A stretch of DNA of 64,000 nt, from positions 43,569 to 107,568 of the forward strand of contig NZ_BDBE01000032.1 in NCBI RefSeq assembly GCF_001612825.1, in the 5' to 3' direction. Below the pieces are notes generated by a model, which was not told the origin of the DNA, made no database searches, and saw only the letters and a program-made list of their open reading frames with translations. A program made the translations under genes and the position numbers. Position 1 is the first letter of the stretch; each line of letters opens with the position of its first letter. Shown piece after piece: positions 24,336-31,241 of this stretch. Source of the stretch: Nocardia caishijiensis NBRC 108228 (GTDB taxonomy: Bacteria > Actinomycetota > Actinomycetes > Mycobacteriales > Mycobacteriaceae).

Positions 24336-26919
24336 GAGGCGATCCTACGTAGCGGCACCGACGGGAACGGCGGGGGCCGCGTCGGCGGCGAGTGGTGACC
24401 GTTCGTGGTTCGGCGGCCGTACCGAGGACGAGGACGTCGCCGTCGAGGTCTGTGCGGGCGACCGTTGTGCCGAGCGCTGTCAGTGTGGCGACGACGTCCG
24501 GGTGTGGGTGGCCGAAGGTGTTGTCGGCACCGGAGCTGATCAAGGCCAGGCGTGGACGGACGGCACGCAGGAATTCCGGTGTCGTCGTCCGTGAACCGTG
24601 ATGCGGCACTTTGAGCACATCGGCCCTGATGTCGCCGCCCCGCATCACTTTTCCCTGGGCGGCCGTTTCGATGTCACCCGTCAGCAGCACTGTTCCCACC
24701 GGTGTCCGCGCCCGCACGACCACCGATCGATCGTTGGCGTCGTCCGGCCCGGCCGAACTCGGTGCCCGAAAGCCCGGTGCCAGGACGACGAGTTCTGTTG
24801 TCCCGAAGCGCAATACATGCCCCTCGTGCAGCGTGAGGAGCGGAATCCGTGCGTTCTCCGCGAGCTCGAGTACCTCTCCCACTCCCCCGCTCTCTTGTGA
24901 ATGAGTGTGTGCGCCTTCGACTTCCCTGACGGTATGCGCCCCTTGCGCGAATGTCGTCGCCGGAGTCGAACGCGACTCGGCGGCTGTGACCTCCCCGGGG
25001 GCGGTGGCTATCGCGTCGACGGTGCGGCTGTGGAGGACGCCCGCGAGACCGCCGATGTGGTCGGCGTGGGGGTGGGTGAGGATCAGGAGGGGAACACGGG
25101 TGACGCGGAGACGGTCGAGGCACCGTCGAACCGAGCGGGGGTCAGGGCCGGTGTCGATCACGACGGCCGACCCCGGTCCGACGGCGAGGGCGAGCGCGTC
25201 TCCCTGGCCCACGTCACACATGGCGAGGACCCAACCCGCAGGTGGCCACCCGGGGTGCCAGAGCCGGACGGGAACCAGGACAACGGCGATGCCAAGACAC
25301 ACGACGGCAAGGAACCGACGGGCCTGCGACCAGCGCAGTGCCGCCACCAGAACGACCACGAGAGCGGCCGCGACCAGGCCCGCCGTGGTACCCGAAGGCA
25401 CGGCGACGGCGGCCCCGGGCAAGGCCGCGGCGTGCTCGGCGACGCCGAGCAACCACCACAGCGGCGGACGCGCACACCACAGCACCCACACGGCCGCGTC
25501 GACCCACAGACACGCGACGACGGCACCCACCGCTCCGATCACCGTGATCACCCCTACCACGGGTGCGACGAGAGCATTGGCAGCGACAGCCACCAGACTC
25601 ACCCGTCCGGACAGGGCGACCATCAGTGGCAGTGTCACCACGAACGCCGCCGCCGACACCGCGAGGATCTCCGCGGGCACGCGCGGGCATCGGCGCTCCC
25701 GCAACCAGTCCGCCCAGCTCGGCGCCAGCAGGATCAACCCGCCCGTGGCGATCACCGACAGCGCGAATCCCGCGCTCACCGCCAGTTCCGGTGCGACGGC
25801 GAGCAATCCGATCACCGCGCCGCACAGGGCGGGCAGCGCCTGTTTGCGGCGGCCCGTCAGTAGTGCCAGGACGGTCACCGAACCCATTGCGGCCGCGCGG
25901 AGCACACTGGGGTCGGGCCGGGCGAGGATCACGAACACCACGACTGCTCCCGCCGCGGTCGCTGCCCTCGTTCGTGGTCCGGCGGTGAGGACGCGGGTCA
26001 ACCCGAGCAGTGCGGTCAGCAGGATCGTGAAATTGGCCCCGCTGACCACGCAGAGATGTTGCAGGCCAGCTGTTTCGAAAGCGTCCCTGACCTCGCTCGA
26101 CAACGCGGCGGTGTCGCCTACCACCAGCGCGGGTAGCAGGCCCGCCGCGTCGGGCGGTAGCGCCCGCGCCGCCGCCTCGGCGAGGTCGGCGCGGACACCC
26201 GACGCGAGTCGTTGCCACCACGGTGGATCCCCGATGCGTTCCGGTTCGGTGATCGCCCGCAGCGTCGCGACGGTCAGATCGGCCCGCAGCGGTTCGCTCA
26301 CCGTGCCCCGGAACCGGATCACCTGCCCCGGGACCACTTTCGCCCACTGCTCCCCGGCAGCGAGTACCACCAGCGAGCCACCGCCGTGGGTCCGGTGCAC
26401 ACCACTGCCGAATTCGCGCAGGCCCGCCCGCAGGATCCACCGTCGCTCACCGCCGAACGAGCCCGCCCGAATCTGCTTGGCGTCGTCGGAGATCTCCGCG
26501 ACCACGGTCACGGTGCGTCCGAACGACTCTCGCAGCGGATGTGCCTGCACGTGATGTTCCCGCCAGGCGGCCGCCGCACCGAATCCGGCGGCGAGCAGCA
26601 TCGTCGCTGTCCCCGCCACAGCGACGACCCGCCATCGTTCCCGCCGATGCGCCATCGCCCACAACAACCCGACCCATGAGCCGAGCGCGCCCACCACCGC
26701 CAGGATCGCCAGCACCAACCCGGCTCGCCATCCGAGGGTCAGGGCGACGAGCGTGGCCGCCCAGCAGCCGAGCGCCGCGGGTACGAGCCGCATGTCGAGG
26801 GTCTGCGGCTCGTCGTGCTCCGCTCCGCCCGTCGGGTTCTCCGATCGGTCCGAGAGGCGAGGGCTCCACCCTGGTGGCGTGACCGACGGTCTCCTCGCAC
26901 CGGTCGCCGTGGCCCTCAT
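23914..26919 (-). CDS. comEC: ComEC/Rec2 DNA-uptake channel, suspect 3' end
   Basis: ComEC-type protein: N-terminal soluble domain, a multi-span competence domain (~residues 230-520, e.g. QHLCVVSGANFTILLTALLG) and a metallo-beta-lactamase-like domain with THPHADHIGG (~617) and VPHHGS. It should translocate transforming DNA. As read, the frame is 1001 codons long and crosses into holA, ending at 23914. The last ~160 residues are Arg/Gly-rich nonsense-like sequence. Reading one phase over from about base 24395 gives ...SPLAADAAPAVPVGAAT then TAG at 24345-24347, which looks like a natural end. So either a one-base indel is present here or the reading frame is a genuine long overlap. Start ATG 26919 keeps the LDMRLVPAA motif; 26793 is an alternative. 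Coupled to comEA. Confidence 0.75.
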   Translation of the reverse strand: MRATATGARRPSVTPPGWSPRLSDRSENPTGGAEHDEPQTLDMRLVPAALGCWAATLVALTLGWRAGLVLAILAVVGALGSWVGLLWAMAHRRERWRVVAVAGTATMLLAAGFGAAAAWREHHVQAHPLRESFGRTVTVVAEISDDAKQIRAGSFGGERRWILRAGLREFGSGVHRTHGGGSLVVLAAGEQWAKVVPGQVIRFRGTVSEPLRADLTVATLRAITEPERIGDPPWWQRLASGVRADLAEAAARALPPDAAGLLPALVVGDTAALSSEVRDAFETAGLQHLCVVSGANFTILLTALLGLTRVLTAGPRTRAATAAGAVVVFVILARPDPSVLRAAAMGSVTVLALLTGRRKQALPALCGAVIGLLAVAPELAVSAGFALSVIATGGLILLAPSWADWLRERRCPRVPAEILAVSAAAFVVTLPLMVALSGRVSLVAVAANALVAPVVGVITVIGAVGAVVACLWVDAAVWVLWCARPPLWWLLGVAEHAAALPGAAVAVPSGTTAGLVAAALVVVLVAALRWSQARRFLAVVCLGIAVVLVPVRLWHPGWPPAGWVLAMCDVGQGDALALAVGPGSAVVIDTGPDPRSVRRCLDRLRVTRVPLLILTHPHADHIGGLAGVLHSRTVDAIATAPGEVTAAESRSTPATTFAQGAHTVREVEGAHTHSQESGGVGEVLELAENARIPLLTLHEGHVLRFGTTELVVLAPGFRAPSSAGPDDANDRSVVVRARTPVGTVLLTGDIETAAQGKVMRGGDIRADVLKVPHHGSRTTTPEFLRAVRPRLALISSGADNTFGHPHPDVVATLTALGTTVARTDLDGDVLVLGTAAEPRTVTTRRRRGPRRSRRCRYVGSPRERTACGASGPRRRGTAGRARCGAGDERGQGGGARPRLGAGRQNARRRRQYRRTGRTAQPLTVRRRPGDRARVGGRGGQGRGRGDHRRGRRSTGRGGADGAALRRRSRQGTGPGVAETGRRGARVRQVDQTGRAGRVRAR
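24342..24347 (-). promoter_or_regulatory. -10 box of holA
   Basis: TAGGAT on the minus strand, 6 nt before the holA GTG. Its first three bases also form the TAG that would terminate comEC in the alternative reading frame. Confidence 0.5.
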
Positions 26920-26989
26920 CGTCGGGCCGCGCCGGTGGCTCGAGCTCCCCGACCGCGTCGGCCACGGGCGATCGCCTCCCGCGCGGACG

Positions 26990-28006
26990 TCACGTCGTGA
27001 CCAGATCGCGCAGTCGAGCCAATCGTGCGGGGCCGATACCGTTCACCTCGCCGAGTTGTGCCACGTCGGTGAACGGGCCGTTGGTCGTTCGCCACGTGAT
27101 GATCGCTTTCGCCGTGACCGGACCGACGCCAGGCAGCGCGTCGAGTTCGGCCTCGGTCGCCGAGTTGAGGTCGATGCGCGCAGTGCCCCCGGCCGCACCG
27201 GGTCCCGACCCTCCCCCGGCGGAGCTCGGATTCGCACCGGGAGGCCCACCGGCCGCGCTGATCATGGCACTGCCCTGTACCGGTTGACCTGCCTGCGGAC
27301 CAGCGGCTCCCACCAGCACCTGATCACCGTCGGTCAGGCGTTGTGCGAGATTCAGCCCCGCGAGATCGGCACCTTCACGAACGCCGCCCGCCATCTCGAT
27401 CGCGTCGGCGACCCGTGCCCCACCGGGCAGACGATGCAACCCGGCCCGATGCACCAAACCCACCACGCTGACGACGAGTTCCCCACTCCCGCTCCCTGAT
27501 CCGGCTCCTGCCTCATCGTCGCCAACGCTCGTCGCCGCGACGACAGCGGTCTGTTCGGCGCGCGAACCGAGGTGCTCCGCGCGCAGTGCCGGTACCGGTG
27601 GCACCGCCTGAGAGACGGGCCGATCCCGCATCACCATCACTCCGGTCAACACGACGGCGACCAGACCGATCACTCCGAGTGCCAGGGCCCCACGCCGCCC
27701 CGGATCGAGGCGGGTGTGTCGAAAACGGTCCGGCAGCAGCCTGTTCCGTCCGCGTCCGTCACCGTCGTCCAGCCATCCGGGCGTCCCCACCACACCCGGT
27801 GACCCGTCCGTCGGGGTCAGTTCGTCGTCGTCCCAATGGCCCGTTCGCGGCGGATCGGCGGCCCGTGGATCGACACCGTCTCGCCGGTACCCGGCGGGCT
27901 CGTCGTCCGCTTCCCACCGAGTCATCGTGTTCGGTCGTGGTTTGTCGTGCACCGCGAGTCCGCCAAGCCGCTGCCGAACTCGCTCGTGCTCTTCGTGTCG
28001 TGGCAT
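26990..28006 (-). CDS. comEA: ComEA-type DNA-binding protein
   Basis: 338 residues. An acidic N-terminal ~120 residues, then one membrane span (GALALGVIGLVAVVLTGVMV, ~125-145), an SLBB-type domain (VSVVGLVHRAGLHRLPGGARV...) and a C-terminal helix-hairpin-helix DNA-binding domain (ARIDLNSATEAELDALPGVGP). It should hold DNA outside the membrane and pass it to ComEC. The start chosen (MPRHEEHERV) lies 7 nt after a TAGCGT -10 box, a leaderless pattern. A longer in-frame opening at 28096 overlaps DnaA-box-like sites and is less likely. ComEC follows after a 70-nt gap. Confidence 0.88.
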   Translation of the reverse strand: MPRHEEHERVRQRLGGLAVHDKPRPNTMTRWEADDEPAGYRRDGVDPRAADPPRTGHWDDDELTPTDGSPGVVGTPGWLDDGDGRGRNRLLPDRFRHTRLDPGRRGALALGVIGLVAVVLTGVMVMRDRPVSQAVPPVPALRAEHLGSRAEQTAVVAATSVGDDEAGAGSGSGSGELVVSVVGLVHRAGLHRLPGGARVADAIEMAGGVREGADLAGLNLAQRLTDGDQVLVGAAGPQAGQPVQGSAMISAAGGPPGANPSSAGGGSGPGAAGGTARIDLNSATEAELDALPGVGPVTAKAIITWRTTNGPFTDVAQLGEVNGIGPARLARLRDLVTT

Positions 28007-28013
28007 GCGAGCG

Positions 28014-28019
28014 ACGCTA
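28014..28019 (-). promoter_or_regulatory. -10 box of comEA-comEC
   Basis: TAGCGT on the minus strand, 7 nt before the comEA ATG at 28006, consistent with a leaderless mRNA. Confidence 0.5.
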
Positions 28020-28069
28020 GCCCTCGTCGCGTCTCGAAACGTGCTGCCGACCTGGGCTTTCAACGCACC

Positions 28070-28096
28070 TGTGGATAACTCGGACCCTGTGGACAA
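28070..28096 (+). promoter_or_regulatory. Two tandem DnaA-box-like sites
   Basis: TGTGGATAA (28070-28078) and TGTGGACAA (28088-28096), both in the same orientation, 18 bp apart. They match TTATCCACA and TTGTCCACA (complement), the actinobacterial DnaA box. They lie in the divergent gap between comEA and the DUF2332 gene. No AT-rich unwinding region is nearby, so they would be regulatory or titration sites, not an origin. Confidence 0.55.
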
Positions 28097-28185
28097 CTCT
28101 CGGTCAGCGGTGCTTCCACACCGAAGTCCGGCGGCGCTGCCCGATTACCGTGCGCTCATGGCCGATTCGCAGTACGCAGGTACCC

Positions 28186-29148
28186 ATGGACCTGGCACAA
28201 CGGTTTCGCGACTTCGCGGTGCGGGAAGTCGACGACAATTCCCCGCTGTACTATCGCCGCGCCCTTGCCATCGCGGAGGATTCGAGCGTTCTGGCTTTGC
28301 TCTCGCGGCTGCCCGTCGACAGGCAACAACCCAATCTCGTCCTGGCCGCCGCTCGGCTGAACGGAGCGAACGCGACGTCCTACCGCGAGTTCCGCACCCA
28401 GCTGATCGAGCGGTGGAGCGTGATCGAGGCGACGGCACGGTCGCACCGCACGCAGACCAACGAGGTCGGCCGCGCGGCGACGCTGCTTCCGGTGCTGGCC
28501 GGGCTGCGGGGGCCCCTCGCCCTCATCGAGGTCGGCGCCTCGGCGGGTTTGTGCCTGTACCCCGACCGTTTCAGCTACCGCTACGGCACGACGATGCTCG
28601 ATCCGAGCGACGGCGAGTCCCGAGTGTTGTTGCCCTGCGCCGTGACCGGAGCCGTTCCGCTACCGGCGGCCTTGCCGGAGGTGATCTACCGCGCGGGCGT
28701 CGACCTGAACCCGCTCGACGTCACCGACCAGCACAGCCGCGACTGGCTGGAGGCACTCGTCTGGCCCGGCCAAGAGGAGCGAGTGACCCGGTTGCGCGCC
28801 GCCTGCGAGATCGTCGCGGCCGACCCACCGATCCTGGTCAGCGGCGATCTGAACGAACGGGTCGCCGAACTCGTGCGAGCCGCGCCCGCCGACAGCACCG
28901 TGGTGGTGTTCCACAGCGCCGTACTCACCTACCTGTCGCCGGAAGCCAGACAACAGTTCCGCACGACCGTGCGATCGCTGCCCTGCCACTGGATTTCCCA
29001 GGAGGGCAGCAACGTGTTGCCGTGGCTGTCAGGACAACTCCCGGCCCGCGACACCGAAAGAGCGCGCATGGTGGTTGCGTTGGACGAGGTCGCGGTGGCC
29101 TTCGCGGACCCGCACGGCCGATCGCTGGGCTGGTTCGCTTCGGTGTAG
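28186..29148 (+). CDS. DUF2332 family protein
   Basis: 320 residues. Opening MDLAQRFRDFAVREVDDNSPLYYR and the block LIEVGASAGLCLYPDRFSYRY are typical of DUF2332 proteins, which carry a Rossmann-like EVGASAG motif suggesting a methyltransferase-related fold; function unknown. It is a short intracellular protein with no membrane span. Start chosen at ATG 28186 over a GTG 12 codons upstream, since the family starts near here. It is divergent from comEA and convergent with the LexA-like gene (8-nt gap). Confidence 0.82.
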   Translation: MDLAQRFRDFAVREVDDNSPLYYRRALAIAEDSSVLALLSRLPVDRQQPNLVLAAARLNGANATSYREFRTQLIERWSVIEATARSHRTQTNEVGRAATLLPVLAGLRGPLALIEVGASAGLCLYPDRFSYRYGTTMLDPSDGESRVLLPCAVTGAVPLPAALPEVIYRAGVDLNPLDVTDQHSRDWLEALVWPGQEERVTRLRAACEIVAADPPILVSGDLNERVAELVRAAPADSTVVVFHSAVLTYLSPEARQQFRTTVRSLPCHWISQEGSNVLPWLSGQLPARDTERARMVVALDEVAVAFADPHGRSLGWFASV

Positions 29149-29156
29149 CGGCGGGT

Positions 29157-29807
29157 TCAGATCCGGCGCATCACCGAGACCACTTTGCCGAGGATGACGG
29201 CCTCGTCTCCGTCGATCGTCGAATAGGCGGGGTTGCACGGCTCGAGGTGAATGTGCCCGTCGCGGCGGCGGTACACCTTCACGGTGGCCTCCTCGCCGAT
29301 CATGGCGGCGACGATGTCGCCGGAGTTCGCCTCGCGCTGGCTGCGGACGACGACGAGATCACCGTCGCAGATGGCGGCGTCGATCATCGAGTCGCCGCGC
29401 ACCCGCAGCCCGAACACCTCACCGCGGCCGACCAGCTCACGAGGCAGCGTCAAGACATCGTCGGCATGCTGTTGCGCGGTGATGGGCGTACCTGCCGCGA
29501 TGTCACCGACGACCGGCACGGCGACGGCCGCACCGGAACCGGCGCCGGGTGCGCCGCGCAGGAACAGGCGCACGTCGATGGGTCGGGTCATCGAGGAGCC
29601 GCGACGCAGGAATCCGTCCTCCTCCAAGGCCTTCAGATGTTTGGAGACCGTCGACGTGGAACGCAACCCCACCGCGTCCGCGATCTCGCGCGCACTAGGC
29701 GGATAGCCGTGCGCGAGCACCGAGTCCCGGATCACCGCGAGAATGTGTTGCCTACGCGGCGGCATGTTCGAGGTATCGGGAAAGTCGAACTCGTCGAATG
29801 CGGTCAC
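29157..29807 (-). CDS. LexA-like SOS repressor family protein
   Basis: 216 residues. The N-terminal winged helix (~17-75; RRQHILAVIRDSV, YPPSAREIADAVG) binds DNA. The C-terminal S24 latent-protease domain has the self-cleavage site AAGTP (A105-G106), Ser140 in RGDSM and Lys177 in ATVKVY, so RecA-stimulated autocleavage is expected. By eye it is clearly homologous but not identical to M. tuberculosis LexA (Rv2720). The neighbourhood is not the usual lexA/nrdR one, so this is probably a second LexA-like repressor, or the genome has only this one. GTG start 6 nt after a TACGAT -10 box, so leaderless; a GTG/ATG at 29831 is an alternative. Confidence 0.85.
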   Translation of the reverse strand: MTAFDEFDFPDTSNMPPRRQHILAVIRDSVLAHGYPPSAREIADAVGLRSTSTVSKHLKALEEDGFLRRGSSMTRPIDVRLFLRGAPGAGSGAAVAVPVVGDIAAGTPITAQQHADDVLTLPRELVGRGEVFGLRVRGDSMIDAAICDGDLVVVRSQREANSGDIVAAMIGEEATVKVYRRRDGHIHLEPCNPAYSTIDGDEAVILGKVVSVMRRI

Positions 29808-29813
29808 GCTGGC

Positions 29814-29819
29814 ATCGTA
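29814..29819 (-). promoter_or_regulatory. -10 box of the LexA-like gene
   Basis: TACGAT on the minus strand, 6 nt before the GTG start. No SOS-box-like palindrome (TCGAAC-N4-GTTCGA) is evident around it. Confidence 0.5.
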
Positions 29820-29843
29820 GAGCCAGGCCACCGCCGCCCCCTG

Positions 29844-30332
29844 TCAGGCCAGGTGCTTGGCGAAGCAGTTCGACAGCGGCAGCTCGTGATACGGCGCGAA
29901 CAACGGGATCCGGTGGTATCCGCTGCGTTCGTAGAACCGCACCGCGTCGGGTTGCAGGTGCCCGGTCTGCAGGATGAGGCGCGGTTGCCCGGCGTCACAC
30001 GCCGCCGCCTCAGCGGCGGCGAGCAACGCCGTCGCGGTGCCCGTGCCGCGAAAATCAGGGCGGACGAACATCCGTTTGAGCTCGAGATCGCCAGCATTCC
30101 AGCGCACCGCGGCATGCCCGGCGGGCGTGCTGTCCGCGTAGGCCACGAAGGTCTTGTGGACGGTGCGCGGATCAACGAGTGTCGGCGGCGGGCCGACGAA
30201 TTCGATATGGGCGTAGCGCGGGCCGACTTCCGCCGACATCTCCGCACGCAGCACGTCCGCGTCCGGATGTGCCCAATCGACGGTCAGCACTTCGACAGCA
30301 GGCGGGGTCGGTCGCGTGGTGGAGACGGTCAT
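29844..30332 (-). CDS. GNAT N-acetyltransferase
   Basis: 162 residues with a GNAT core: the acetyl-CoA motif VRPDFRGTGTATALLAAAE (R/Q-x-x-G-x-G/A region) and the following helix and strand, ending FAKHLA. It should transfer an acetyl group to an amine; substrate unknown. ATG start lies 7 nt after a TACGGT -10 box, so a leaderless start is likely. Separated by 36 nt from the LexA-like gene downstream, same strand. Confidence 0.85.
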   Translation of the reverse strand: MTVSTTRPTPPAVEVLTVDWAHPDADVLRAEMSAEVGPRYAHIEFVGPPPTLVDPRTVHKTFVAYADSTPAGHAAVRWNAGDLELKRMFVRPDFRGTGTATALLAAAEAAACDAGQPRLILQTGHLQPDAVRFYERSGYHRIPLFAPYHELPLSNCFAKHLA

Positions 30333-30339
30333 GTTCCCT

Positions 30340-30345
30340 ACCGTA
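30340..30345 (-). promoter_or_regulatory. -10 box of the GNAT gene
   Basis: TACGGT on the minus strand, 7 nt before the ATG at 30332, leaderless spacing. Confidence 0.5.
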
Positions 30346-30395
30346 GGCAGGAAACCGGTACGGTCGCACCGGTTGCCCTCACCGAGATTCTCGAC

Positions 30396-31238
30396 CTATC
30401 CGCAACCACCGGGCAGAACCGCGACCCCGAGTGCGCCCACGCCCAGATGCACACCGAGAGTCGGACCGAATTCCGCGATGTGCAGTTCGGTGATGGTGGG
30501 ATTCTGTTCGCGCAGTTGAATGGCGAGCGACTCCGCGGCCTCGGGCGCACCGAGATGCTGGATACCGAGCGCTACACCGTCGGTACCCGCGGCGGCGGTC
30601 GCGGCCGCCACGAGCTTGGTATAGGCGCGCGATCGGGTACGCACCTTCTCGCGCAACTCCAGTTTGCCCTCGACCAACTGCAACAGTGGTTTGGTGACCA
30701 GCTCGCTGCCGAAGAACGCGGCGGCACTGCTGAGCCTGCCGCCCTTGCGCAACTGTTCGGTGCGGTTCACCAGAATGAAGGTGCGGGCGCGGGTGGCGGC
30801 GGCGACCGCGCGTTCGTAGACCGCGTCGAGAGTGTCACCGGCGCGGGCGCGGCGGGCGGCGGCGAGTACGGGCAACCCGGTGGCCAGACCGGCGCCCAGC
30901 GAATCCACCAGACGCACCCGGCCTTCGGCACCCATCTCCCGCACCGCCTGCCGTCCAGCTTCCCAGGTGGCCGACAACCTGCGCGACAGATGCACGGCGA
31001 CCACGCCGTCGCCGCCGCTGTGCGACATGGCGCGTTCGTACGCTTCGCGCAGCTCACCCGGCGAGGCCGCCGACGTGGTCACCGAGTCCGCGCCGTAGTC
31101 GATCTCGACCGGCTCGACACCTTCGCGCAGCTGCCGGTCACCGACGAGCACATGCAGCGGCACCACTTCGATACCGAGATCGGCGACGAGGTCGGCGGAC
31201 AACCCGGCCGCCGAATCGGTGACCACCACAACGGCCAC
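30396..31238 (-). CDS. DegV family fatty-acid-binding protein
   Basis: 280 residues. DegV/DAK-like fold: VVVVTDSAAGLSADLV at the N-terminus with Thr/Ser that hold a fatty acid, and the C-terminal lobe with a conserved KGGRLSSA-like turn (LRKGGRLSSAAAFFG). It probably binds a fatty acyl group for phosphorylation or transfer. In M. tuberculosis the equivalent Rv2417c also sits next to octT. Starts with GTG 3 nt after the octT stop, so it is the last gene of the nadD-rsfS-gpgP-octT operon, which suits a lipid role. Confidence 0.88.
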   Translation of the reverse strand: MAVVVVTDSAAGLSADLVADLGIEVVPLHVLVGDRQLREGVEPVEIDYGADSVTTSAASPGELREAYERAMSHSGGDGVVAVHLSRRLSATWEAGRQAVREMGAEGRVRLVDSLGAGLATGLPVLAAARRARAGDTLDAVYERAVAAATRARTFILVNRTEQLRKGGRLSSAAAFFGSELVTKPLLQLVEGKLELREKVRTRSRAYTKLVAAATAAAGTDGVALGIQHLGAPEAAESLAIQLREQNPTITELHIAEFGPTLGVHLGVGALGVAVLPGGCG

Positions 31239-31241
31239 GAA

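Noticed and set aside
28070..28096. A replication origin
   Set aside because: Only two DnaA boxes, no AT-rich unwinding element, and no dnaA/dnaN/recF genes nearby.
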